A stretch of 64,000 nt of DNA, from positions 1,808,562 through 1,872,561 of the forward strand of contig JAMPDC010000001.1 of assembly GCA_023665865.1 (NCBI GenBank), read 5' to 3'. This document shows positions 8,376 to 16,834 of the stretch, in pieces (positions within the stretch are counted from its first letter, which is position 1; each line of letters begins with the position of its first letter). The DNA is from Staphylococcus sp. GTDB lineage: Bacteria > Bacteroidota > Bacteroidia > Bacteroidales > Muribaculaceae. The notes beneath the pieces are model-generated. The model was not told the origin of the DNA, ran no database searches, and worked only from the letters and a program-made list of their open reading frames with translations. A program made the translations under genes and the position numbers.

Positions 8376-8867
8376 ATGAATCCAGCTATACCACTGACCC
8401 TGCTTCCTCTCTCGATACTTGGAAGCGTAGAGTTTTATGTCATCGCCGCCGTCATCGCTGCCGCGATCCTTGCGTTTACGGCTCGCGGTGGGGCTAAGGG
8501 GCCGGTGCGGCAGTATCTGTTGCCGGGAGTGTTGAGCAAAGCCATTGAGCCGCGTGAGGCCTCCATAGAGCTTCTCTGCTGCGATGACGGGAGTGTCGTG
8601 CTCCATCGTCATGGTGTGGCCGGTATCACCCTCAGCGGCGCTGTGAGCCTTGCTGTGGAGGTCAGTGGTTTTGATGTGCGTATCAAGGAGCGCACGGTCG
8701 CCGGTAAGCGAGGCGACACGGACGGAATCGACACAGCCAGTTTCGTGCTCGACTTCATGGCTCCGGAACGCTATTTTATCAGCTACACAGCCGAAGATGC
8801 AGGCCTGTTTGCCGCTCTGACACTCCACAACCGTCCCGGAATCCATGTCGAGAAGCGGATGCAGTGA
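8376..8867 (+). CDS. Hypothetical membrane-anchored protein
   Basis: 163 residues from ATG 8376. The open frame reaches back to a TTG at 8340, but that codon overlaps the promoter. A single strongly hydrophobic segment near the N-terminus (about residues 5-35) is followed by a soluble region of ~125 residues rich in short beta strands. I do not recognise a family. A minus-strand frame (8310-8885) covers the same DNA but has no membrane or family signal. The promoter and the hydrophobic start favour the plus strand. Neighbours on both sides face other ways, so it is a single-gene unit. Confidence 0.6.
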   Translation: MNPAIPLTLLPLSILGSVEFYVIAAVIAAAILAFTARGGAKGPVRQYLLPGVLSKAIEPREASIELLCCDDGSVVLHRHGVAGITLSGAVSLAVEVSGFDVRIKERTVAGKRGDTDGIDTASFVLDFMAPERYFISYTAEDAGLFAALTLHNRPGIHVEKRMQ

Positions 8868-8892
8868 GTCTGTGAACTTAACCACACATAAA

Positions 8893-8936
8893 GCAGCCCC
8901 CGGAACTGAGTCTGAATCTCAGTATCCTGGGGCTGC
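8893..8936 (-). terminator. Terminator hairpin after the GH3 gene
   Basis: Outer stem GCAGCCCC (8893-8900) / GGGGCTGC (8929-8936) with nested ACTGAG (8905-8910) / CTCAGT (8918-8923). Reading minus, it is followed by TTTATG. It ends the GH31-GH2-GH3 operon and could also serve the converging 8376 gene. Confidence 0.75.
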
Positions 8937-8962
8937 CGGCGTTATTAGACTATAATCAAACG

Positions 8963-11182
8963 TTATTTCAGTTCGAAGGGCACGATGGCGCGGATATCGG
9001 TCGACGATGAGCCGATGTAGGCTCGGAATTTTCCCGGTTCGGCAATCCATGAGGCTGTCTGCGGGTCATAGAATTTGAGAGCGTCGGGGCTGACGGTGAA
9101 ACTGACCGTCTTCTCCTCGCCGGGAGCGAGGTCAATCTTCTCGAAGCCTTTCAGCTCCTTGAGCGGACGGAGCACCGAAGCTTTGTCGTCGCCGATGTAG
9201 AGCTGCACGGTCTCCATTCCCTCTCTGTCACCTGTGTTCCTGACAGGGATGGAGATGGAGAGCGATTCTCCCGGGGCTATTGTCTTGGCCGAGGCTACGG
9301 GCTTGCCATATTCAAAGGTCGTGTAGCTGAGACCGTGGCCGAACGAGAAGCTCGGAGCAATCTTCTTAGTGTCGTGCCAGCGGTAGCCGACAAGAATATC
9401 GTCGAGATACTTCTCGCGGATAGAGTCGCCGGGATAGGAGATGGCGCCGAAGTGGTGGGCCGAATTGTCCTCAAGTCTGACAGGGAACGAGAAGGGAAGT
9501 TTGCCTGAAGGGTTGACCTTGCCTGAGATGACATTGGCGATAGACTTTCCGGCCATAGAGCCGAGATACCAGCCTTCGACAATAGCGGGCACATCTTTGG
9601 CCCATGAGGTCTCCACGGCATTGCCCGAGAGGAGCACAACCACGATGTCGGGGTTGGCCTCGGCGAGAGCCTCGATGAGTTCGGGCTGTCCGAAGGGGAG
9701 CTCGTAGCTCTGGCGGTCATCGCCTTCGCAATCCTGTCCGTGGTTTTTGTTGAGACCACCGATGAAAATCACGACATCGGCTTCGCGGGCCATGGCCACA
9801 GCCTCGGTGCGGAGCGAATCCTGGATGGCAGCCGGAATCTCCTCGACGTGGCCATACATCGGACGGCCTGCGCGGTAGCCCTGGGCATATTTCACCTTGT
9901 CGCCATAGATCTCGCGGAGACCCATGAGGGGAGTGACATTGTCTTTCACCTTCAGCTCGCTTGAGCCGCCACCTTTCATTAGGTCGCGTGTCGCGTTGTC
10001 GCCGACAACGAGGATTGATTTCACATCCTTTGACAGCGGTAGCAGACGGGGACCGTTTTTGCCGACGGGATCATTTTTCAGAAGCACGATGCCCTGGTTG
10101 CCGATCTCCTCAGCCACGGCATAGTGTTCGGGAGAGGCGATTGATCCGAAGGGCTTGTCGCGGCGCATTGCTGTGCGGAAATTCAGGCGCAGCAGACGGC
10201 GGGCTTTGTCATCGAGGGTCGACATCGGCACCTCTCCCTTCTCAAGCATGGCAAGATATGGTTTGGCAAGGTAATAGTCGTCGGTTGTGAACTCTGATTC
10301 AGAGGTCAGACCATTGGTGTAGGAACCCATCTCGAGGTCGAGTCCGTTGAGGGCTGCTTCCTTGGTGTCGTGGGCACCGCCCCAGTCAGTGACTACCACA
10401 CCGTCGTAGTTCCAGTCACCTTTGAGAATCTTGTTGAGTAGCATGTCATTGTGACAGGCGTGCTGGCCGCGGATTTTGTTGTAGGCGCCCATGATGCTCC
10501 AGCTGTTGGCATCGACGATCGCGCTCTTGAAGGCCGGGAGATAGATCTCGTTGAGAGCACGGTCGGAGAGCTCGACGTCGATGTGGCCGCGCCAATGCTC
10601 CTGATTGTTGAGAGCAAAATGCTTGACACAGGCTGCGACACCGTTCTGCTGCATGCCGGTGATATAGGGGACAACCATGATTGAGGCAAGATAAGGATCC
10701 TCGCCCATATATTCGAAGTTGCGGCCGTTGAGAGGAGTGCGGTAGATGTTGATACCCGGGCCGAGCATCACATCCTTCTCACGGTAGAGAGCCTCCTCGC
10801 CAAGAGCATTGCCATAGTCGTGGGAGAGGGTGGGGTTCCATGTCGCAGCAAGAGCCGTGAGCGCCGGGAAGGCAGTGATCGAGTCATTGGTCCGGTTGGA
10901 GTGTCCCCAGTCATTCCAGTTGATCTCCATGCGGACACCGTGGGGGCCGTCACTCAGCCAGAGATCAGGGATACCCAGACGGGCCACGCCGGGTGATGAA
11001 AATTTACCCTGTGCATGGATCATGTTGATTTTCTCCTGTGTCGTCATTCTTGAGAGGGCGTCCTCCACGCGCTGGTCGAGCGGGAGGCTCTCATTCTGAT
11101 AGACCGGGATATCTTTGGCCGCAAACAGGCTCAGACCTGTGAAAAACAGCGGCAGAGACAGAAATTGACGTAATGGATTCAT
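8963..11182 (-). CDS. Glycoside hydrolase family 3, beta-glucosidase (BglX-like)
   Basis: 739 residues with a classical signal peptide (MNPLRQFLSLPLFFTGLSLF), so likely periplasmic. The order is GH3 N-terminal TIM barrel, C-terminal alpha/beta domain ('LAEANPDIVVVLLSGNAVE') and a fibronectin type III-like domain at the end. The nucleophile is predicted to be Asp266 in VVVTDWGG. The 'LSDGPHGVRME' and 'KHFALNNQEHWRG' motifs are typical. It lies 8 nt after the GH2 gene in the same operon. In a xyloglucan pathway it would remove glucose from the backbone ends of trimmed oligosaccharides. The exact substrate is inferred from context. Confidence 0.95.
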   Translation of the reverse strand: MNPLRQFLSLPLFFTGLSLFAAKDIPVYQNESLPLDQRVEDALSRMTTQEKINMIHAQGKFSSPGVARLGIPDLWLSDGPHGVRMEINWNDWGHSNRTNDSITAFPALTALAATWNPTLSHDYGNALGEEALYREKDVMLGPGINIYRTPLNGRNFEYMGEDPYLASIMVVPYITGMQQNGVAACVKHFALNNQEHWRGHIDVELSDRALNEIYLPAFKSAIVDANSWSIMGAYNKIRGQHACHNDMLLNKILKGDWNYDGVVVTDWGGAHDTKEAALNGLDLEMGSYTNGLTSESEFTTDDYYLAKPYLAMLEKGEVPMSTLDDKARRLLRLNFRTAMRRDKPFGSIASPEHYAVAEEIGNQGIVLLKNDPVGKNGPRLLPLSKDVKSILVVGDNATRDLMKGGGSSELKVKDNVTPLMGLREIYGDKVKYAQGYRAGRPMYGHVEEIPAAIQDSLRTEAVAMAREADVVIFIGGLNKNHGQDCEGDDRQSYELPFGQPELIEALAEANPDIVVVLLSGNAVETSWAKDVPAIVEGWYLGSMAGKSIANVISGKVNPSGKLPFSFPVRLEDNSAHHFGAISYPGDSIREKYLDDILVGYRWHDTKKIAPSFSFGHGLSYTTFEYGKPVASAKTIAPGESLSISIPVRNTGDREGMETVQLYIGDDKASVLRPLKELKGFEKIDLAPGEEKTVSFTVSPDALKFYDPQTASWIAEPGKFRAYIGSSSTDIRAIVPFELK

Positions 11183-11190
11183 AGGTATGG

Positions 11191-13725
11191 TTAGTTGCTG
11201 ATTGAGTTTATCACGGTTGTGAACGGTTGGAGCCCGTCGGAAGTGGCGGTGACAGTCACGGGGCCGGCGGTGCCGTTGTTGCGGACAATAAGCATCGCTT
11301 TGCCATAGAAAGCCTTGCGCTTGTCATCCTTGAAGCGCTCGAGAGAGATGGGTGAGCCGTTGTCGACTCCCTCATTGCGCCCTGAGCCTTCGACAGTGAA
11401 GTTGACGAGATTGTCGGCCCAGGGGCAGAGGTTGCCATCTTTGTCGAGGATTTCCACGAGCACATAGCTGAGATCGCTTCCGTCAGCCTTGATCGTGTTG
11501 CGATCGGGTGTAAGGCGGATGTGGTGGGGAGCTCCGGCGGTACGGATCTCGTCGGTGGCCACAATGCGTCCGTCCTTACGGCTGACAGCCTTGACTGTGC
11601 CCGGCGTGTAGTTTACGCGCCAGGAGGCGTGATATTTACCGGGTTCCGGATGACGCACGCCCTGCGACTCTCCGTTTATGAAGAGTTCTATCTCATCGGC
11701 GTTGTTGTAGTAGGCCCACATGTCTATTTCCTGCCCATCTTCCCAATTCCAATGGGGGAAGAGGTGGAGCACATTCTTGTCGGGGCGCCACTGCGACTGA
11801 TACATGTAGTAGACATCCTTCGGAATACCGGCGAGGTCTACGATGCCGAAGTAGGAACTGCGCGCGGGCCACCCGAAGGGGGTGGGCTCGCCGAGGTAGT
11901 CGAATCCGGTCCAGATGAATTGTCCAGCTATGTAGTCCTTCTCATCGACATGACGGAGAGTGCCTTCATGGGTATTGCCCCAGGGCACGTGGCAGTTGTC
12001 GTAGGATGAACAGGAGAATGACGGATCTTCAAATGGTATGTCCCAGCGTTTTGGCCAGATGAACATAGAGTCTGACGGCATACGGTAGTAGCCGCGTGTC
12101 ATGAGAGCTGAAACACTCTCCGTGATGATGAATGGATCGTCGGGAAACCATTTCGGGACTGAGTCAAACCAGTCGTCATGGTAGTTGTAGCCGATGATGT
12201 CGAGCGCGCCGGAGCGGAAGAGGTGGTTGCCGGGATCAGGCTCGTTGCATCCGGCCGTCACGGGACGCGAGGGATCAAGCCCGCGCACCATGTCGGCAAG
12301 TTTTCTGGTGAGGAGCGAATTGACACTCATACTGTCGCTCTCGGAGGCCAGCATGTCTTTGCTGTGTCCGAAATTTAGTATGAGGTTGGCCTGTTCGAGC
12401 GAGAGAGTGTCGGCTTTTGCGTCGCTCCACTGCTCAAGCACCTCGTTGCCGATGCTCCACATGATGACCGATGGATGGTTGCGGTCACGGACGACGAGAT
12501 CACTGAGATCTCTCTCGTGCCATTCGGGGAAGTAGCGGGCATAATCGTGTGAGGTCTTCTTTTTGCGCCACATGTCGAAAGTCTCATCCATGACGAGGAT
12601 ACCCATGCGGTCACAGAGGTCAAGGACTTCGGGTGCGGGAGGATTGTGGGAAGCACGGTAGGCATTGGCTCCCATTTCCTTCAGGATCTCAAGCTGGCGT
12701 TCGATGCCGCGGGTGTTGACGGCAGCTCCGAGCGCTCCCAGATCGTGGTGCATGCAGACTCCGTTGATTTTCATGGGCTTGCCGTTGAGCGAGAAGCCAG
12801 TCTTGGCGTCAAAGCTGAAATAGCGCAGACCTGTAGTGGTCATGTAGGTATCGAGCAGCTCGCCGGTCTTCGCGTCGGCTACGAAAGTGGCCAGAGTGTA
12901 GAGATAAGGGTCGTCAGTGCTCCACAGATGAGGATTTTTGATTTTTATATCCGCATTGACGAGCGCGGTCGGATGCTTTTTGTCAAGTTTGACCGTCTTG
13001 TCGACACTCCTCGCTATCATCTTGCCGTTGGCGTCGATGAGCGAGCTGTAGACGCTGACAGATGTGGCTTTTGAAGTCTTGCTGACAAGATCTGTCGAGA
13101 TATTGATGGTGGCATCGCTGTCGGTGACGACGGGGGTGGTCACGTGCTGACCCCAGAGTGGGATATGGATGTCGCTCAATGTGCGAAGCCAAACGTTGCG
13201 GTAGATGCCGCAACCGCTATACCAGCGCGAGTTTGGCTGCTCGGCGTTATCGACCCGCACGGCAATGACATTCTCGCCATCCTTGTCGAGCCACGGGGTC
13301 AGGTCGTAGCTGAACGAGGCATAACCGTAGGGACGTGTGCCGAGTTCGTGCCCATTGATGAAGACTGTGGAGTTCATATAGGCGCCGTCAAAGTCGACCG
13401 ATATATGCTTGTCGCGTTGCTCAGGAGTGAGGGTGAAGGTCTTGCGATACCATCCGACACCACCCGGCAGAGCGCCTCCGCCCGTGCCCGAAGGATTGTG
13501 CTTGTCGAAGTCTCCTTCGATCGCCCAGTCGTGGGGGAGTGAGAGGGAACGCCAGGATGAATCGTCGAAATCTTTTGTCGCCATTTCAGGTGCATCGCCG
13601 AGGTTGAAGCGCCAGCCGTCGTTGAAGGAAACGGCCCGCGGATCAGCTGCGGATGCGGAAAAAATGGCCGCCCCGCCGATGAAGACGAGGCAAGCCACTA
13701 GAAAAGAATTTACCTTAGAGAACAT
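11191..13725 (-). CDS. Glycoside hydrolase family 2, beta-galactosidase
   Basis: 844 residues with a signal peptide (MFSKVNSFLVACLVFIGG... SASA). Domains in order: sugar-binding jelly roll, immunoglobulin-like domain, GH2 TIM barrel, a DUF4982-like strand-rich domain and a C-terminal Ig-like domain ('NTIKADGSDLSYVLVEILD'). The general acid/base is Glu428 in SIGNEV and the nucleophile Glu536 in FIITESVSA. It is the middle gene of the operon, 44 nt after GH31 and 8 nt before GH3. The best guess is removal of terminal beta-galactose from xyloglucan side chains in the periplasm. Other beta-linked sugars are possible in GH2. Confidence 0.94.
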   Translation of the reverse strand: MFSKVNSFLVACLVFIGGAAIFSASAADPRAVSFNDGWRFNLGDAPEMATKDFDDSSWRSLSLPHDWAIEGDFDKHNPSGTGGGALPGGVGWYRKTFTLTPEQRDKHISVDFDGAYMNSTVFINGHELGTRPYGYASFSYDLTPWLDKDGENVIAVRVDNAEQPNSRWYSGCGIYRNVWLRTLSDIHIPLWGQHVTTPVVTDSDATINISTDLVSKTSKATSVSVYSSLIDANGKMIARSVDKTVKLDKKHPTALVNADIKIKNPHLWSTDDPYLYTLATFVADAKTGELLDTYMTTTGLRYFSFDAKTGFSLNGKPMKINGVCMHHDLGALGAAVNTRGIERQLEILKEMGANAYRASHNPPAPEVLDLCDRMGILVMDETFDMWRKKKTSHDYARYFPEWHERDLSDLVVRDRNHPSVIMWSIGNEVLEQWSDAKADTLSLEQANLILNFGHSKDMLASESDSMSVNSLLTRKLADMVRGLDPSRPVTAGCNEPDPGNHLFRSGALDIIGYNYHDDWFDSVPKWFPDDPFIITESVSALMTRGYYRMPSDSMFIWPKRWDIPFEDPSFSCSSYDNCHVPWGNTHEGTLRHVDEKDYIAGQFIWTGFDYLGEPTPFGWPARSSYFGIVDLAGIPKDVYYMYQSQWRPDKNVLHLFPHWNWEDGQEIDMWAYYNNADEIELFINGESQGVRHPEPGKYHASWRVNYTPGTVKAVSRKDGRIVATDEIRTAGAPHHIRLTPDRNTIKADGSDLSYVLVEILDKDGNLCPWADNLVNFTVEGSGRNEGVDNGSPISLERFKDDKRKAFYGKAMLIVRNNGTAGPVTVTATSDGLQPFTTVINSISN

Positions 13726-13769
13726 TGGATCTATTGTGTATCAGATTGGATTGTCAAATATGCCGGTTG

Positions 13770-16646
13770 TTAGAGTTTGACATTTTTAGCTGCACCGTTG
13801 TAAGCAACTTCTACACCCTTGTTGTCGCGGTTGTAGCCTACGGGATGATCCTTGGAGACAAGGATGATGTTGAAGCGGCGTGTCTGGATCATGCCGGGAT
13901 ATCTGCCGACGCGCTCGCCGATGGTAAGGGTTGAAGTCTCGTTGTTCCAGGTGAAGGGGATCATGGCAAAGTTGCCTTTCTCGTAGTTGTAGTTCACGTT
14001 TTCGTCCTCATAGAGAGTGAACTCACCGTTTTCGCCTGCGTAGACATAGAGGTTTATGACGTCAGCCGGTTTCTCGTCGCTCCACTGCATAGCGGGACCG
14101 AAGGGGATGATAGAGCCTGAGCGGACGAAGAGAGGTATGCGCTCGTAGGGAGCGGGGACATTGAGGGTCTGACCGCCGTTGATCTCCTTGCCTGTGTAGA
14201 AATCATACCATTCAGAGCCTGCCGGGAAGTAGACCTCGCGCGATTTTGCACCGTAGGTGTAGACGGGAGCCACGAGGAAGGCCGGGCCAAACATATACTG
14301 GTCGCCGATGTTGCGTGTGGCTTTGTCGGAGGTGAAGTCCATCACCATGGGACGCATGATGGTGTAGTCCTTGAAGTGGGTCATGCCGGCGAGAGAGTAG
14401 AGATAGGGCATGAGGTCGTAGCGGAGATTTGTATAGTAGACAACCGATTTGTAGGCAGGGTGATTGTCGGAGGCAATGTTGAAGATCTCACGGTAGGGCC
14501 ACTGACCGTGGGCGCGGAACATCGGTGCAAAGGCTCCGAACTGATACCAGCGGGTGTTGAGCTCGCGCCACTCCTTGAGGTCGGGGTTCTCCTTGCCTGT
14601 CTTGAGATATTCCTTCTCAGCTGCTACGTAGCGGTCTTCGACGCAGAAGCCGCCGATGTCCATGCTCCACCAGGGTATGCCTGAGGCCGCGAAGTTGAGA
14701 CCAGCTGAGATCTGGGCTTTCATGTCCTCCCAGCGGGTGGCGATGTCTCCGCTCCATGTTGCGGTCGAGTAGCGCTGCTGTCCGGCGAAACCTGAGCGGG
14801 TCAGCAGGAAGACGCGGTCATCGTTGGTCTCACGCTGTCCGTTATAGATAGCCTCGGCGTTCATGAGGCCATAGGCGTTGAAATATTTTGTCGAGGGACC
14901 GAGAGCGGTCGGGGTGATGAGATCCTTGCGATACTGGAGGTCGGTGCAGTCGCGGATGTTGGGCTCGGAGGCGTCCATCCACCATGCGTCGATGCCAAGA
15001 GGCACGTAGTGGTCTTTCATCTGGTTCCAGAAAAGTTTGCGGGCGTCGGCGCTGTAGGCGTCATAGAATGAGCCGAGATAGCCGGGGCCTACCCAATCCC
15101 TGATGCTGTCGGTGACGGGGAGTTTGTACATCCAGCCGTTTTTGTCAAATTCCTTGTAGTGTTCGGTAGTCACGTAGAATTTGGGCCATACCGAGATCAT
15201 CACGCGACCGTTCATCTTGTGGATTGAATCAACCATGCCTTTCGGGTCGGGGAAGCGTTCGGGATCAAACTCATGGCTGCCCCAAGAGTCCTGACGCCAG
15301 TGGAGCCAGTCGATGACGATGTTGTCGATGGGGATGTTGCGTTTGCGGAACTCGGCGAGGGTAGAGAGCACCTCTTCCTGAGTGTTGTATTTCTCGCGGC
15401 TCTGCCAGTAGCCCATGACCCATTTGGCCATGATGGGAGCTTTGCCGGTGAGGGTGCGGTAGCCACTGATGACATCGTCCATGTCTTCACCATAGACGAA
15501 GTAGTAGTCGATCTGGTCCTGCATCTCGCCCCACCAGCTCATGTTGAGCTGCTCTTTGTCATCGACAGGAGAGTAGACTCGCAGACCGCAGTATGCGACT
15601 GCTCCGTTGGGCTCCCATTCGATTTTGATGGGAACGCGCTTGTCTTTTTCAAGATCGACAGAGAATTTGTAGGAGTTGGGGTTCCAGGCAGTGCGCCAAC
15701 GCTCGGGGACCACTTCCTTGCCGTCGATATAGACCGACATGTAGCCCGAATAGTAGAGGATGAATTTGAATTCGCCGGATTCCGAGGGTTCGATCTCACC
15801 TTCGTAGGTGACATGTGAGCCGTAGTAGTTGAAATCCTGCGGTAGATTCACGACATGTTTCAGTTCCTTACGGATAAGGTGTTCGAAATAGATAGAGTCT
15901 TCGCGCTGGACGAGGGTTTCTTCCTCAGGTTTGGCAGGGACATAGGTGCCGGTTAGCGCACCCTCTTTGCCCTCCTTGTCGTAGAGTTTGAACACTTGTC
16001 CAAGCTGCTTGTAAGGAGCCGGGTTGCCGAAACGGCAGAGTGAATAGCTGTCCCAGAGGATGCCGTAGTTGTCAGTGGAGATTACGAAAGGCACAGAGAC
16101 CTTTGTATTGTATTGGAAGAGCTCTTCGTTGAGGCCCTTGTAGTTGAATTCGTCGCTCTGGTGCTGCCCGAGACCGTAGATGCCTTCCTCGTCATCAAGC
16201 GATTCGAAGACCTGACGGACGGTATAGCCTTTGGTGCCCTCCACTTCGATGGGTGAGAATTCGCGTCCACCCTCAGCTTCGGCCACGATGAGTTTGCCGT
16301 TCTTGTCGTAGAACTTCACGTCGCCGGTCGACAGAGAGACGGTGGCATGGACTTCAGAAGTGATCACTGAAACGGTGGAATCAGTCTCGGCGATAGTATA
16401 TTCTACTTTCTTGTCCTGTGGGATCACGACAAGGCTGTTGTCTTCGGCAAATTTTTTGTCGGGGGTTGCCGATACTCGGATGATCTTGTCGCCGAGCACC
16501 TGGAGACGGACTTTGCGGACTGAATTGTCGCCGGTCGAGGCTACGTTGACAATGACACCATGTTCCGATTTCTCATATTTACCCGTCGCACACGACACCG
16601 CAAGGAGTCCGGCGAGCAGGGAGGCAGATAGAGTTGTTAGTTTCAT
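13770..16646 (-). CDS. Glycoside hydrolase family 31 with PA14 insert, probable alpha-xylosidase
   Basis: 958 residues. The start has a lipoprotein signal (LLAGLLAVSC, Cys at 19). A beta-sandwich N domain is interrupted by a PA14 domain (about residues 235-375, 'GEFKFILYYSGYMSVYIDGK'). The GH31 barrel has the nucleophile Asp558 in WWMDASEPN and the acid/base Asp634 in TWSGDI. A DUF5110-like C-terminal domain follows. PA14 inserts are known in alpha-xylosidases of xyloglucan loci, which supports that activity over alpha-glucosidase. It is the first gene of the operon, with its own -7 box 93 nt upstream. Predicted to strip alpha-1,6-xylose from oligosaccharides in the periplasm. Confidence 0.93.
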   Translation of the reverse strand: MKLTTLSASLLAGLLAVSCATGKYEKSEHGVIVNVASTGDNSVRKVRLQVLGDKIIRVSATPDKKFAEDNSLVVIPQDKKVEYTIAETDSTVSVITSEVHATVSLSTGDVKFYDKNGKLIVAEAEGGREFSPIEVEGTKGYTVRQVFESLDDEEGIYGLGQHQSDEFNYKGLNEELFQYNTKVSVPFVISTDNYGILWDSYSLCRFGNPAPYKQLGQVFKLYDKEGKEGALTGTYVPAKPEEETLVQREDSIYFEHLIRKELKHVVNLPQDFNYYGSHVTYEGEIEPSESGEFKFILYYSGYMSVYIDGKEVVPERWRTAWNPNSYKFSVDLEKDKRVPIKIEWEPNGAVAYCGLRVYSPVDDKEQLNMSWWGEMQDQIDYYFVYGEDMDDVISGYRTLTGKAPIMAKWVMGYWQSREKYNTQEEVLSTLAEFRKRNIPIDNIVIDWLHWRQDSWGSHEFDPERFPDPKGMVDSIHKMNGRVMISVWPKFYVTTEHYKEFDKNGWMYKLPVTDSIRDWVGPGYLGSFYDAYSADARKLFWNQMKDHYVPLGIDAWWMDASEPNIRDCTDLQYRKDLITPTALGPSTKYFNAYGLMNAEAIYNGQRETNDDRVFLLTRSGFAGQQRYSTATWSGDIATRWEDMKAQISAGLNFAASGIPWWSMDIGGFCVEDRYVAAEKEYLKTGKENPDLKEWRELNTRWYQFGAFAPMFRAHGQWPYREIFNIASDNHPAYKSVVYYTNLRYDLMPYLYSLAGMTHFKDYTIMRPMVMDFTSDKATRNIGDQYMFGPAFLVAPVYTYGAKSREVYFPAGSEWYDFYTGKEINGGQTLNVPAPYERIPLFVRSGSIIPFGPAMQWSDEKPADVINLYVYAGENGEFTLYEDENVNYNYEKGNFAMIPFTWNNETSTLTIGERVGRYPGMIQTRRFNIILVSKDHPVGYNRDNKGVEVAYNGAAKNVKL

Positions 16647-16745
16647 AGGGAGATTGGGTCGGTATGTTTGGTTGTAAAAGTGTTTTGAAAATTCTGTGTT
16701 CCCGGAAGGTGATGATTATACAGTTTTCACGGACGATTGTGAATA

Positions 16746-16753
16746 CAAAGTTA
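16746..16753 (-). promoter_or_regulatory. -7 element for the GH31-GH2-GH3 operon
   Basis: The minus strand reads TAACTTTG, matching TAnnTTTG, with a weak TTTA at 16777-16780 as a possible -33 box at 23 bp. The spacer overlaps the regulator gene's terminator hairpin. Confidence 0.5.
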
Positions 16754-16760
16754 AGAAATA

Positions 16761-16802
16761 CATCCCATAGGGCCGGTAAATGAATGTTGGCCCTATGGGA
16801 TG
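16761..16802 (-). terminator. Hairpin after the hybrid regulator gene
   Basis: Perfect 14-bp stem, CATCCCATAGGGCC (16761-16774) with GGCCCTATGGGATG (16789-16802), 33 bases past the regulator stop. It is followed on the minus strand by TATTTCTTAACTTTG. It separates the regulator from the enzyme operon lying downstream on the same strand. Confidence 0.75.
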
Positions 16803-16834
16803 CAAATGATTTTTGGAGAGGTTGAAATGTTAAC

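Noticed and set aside
8310-8885. 191-codon minus-strand frame opposite the 8376 gene
   Set aside because: No family or signal features and no promoter; the plus strand has an exact promoter and a membrane segment.
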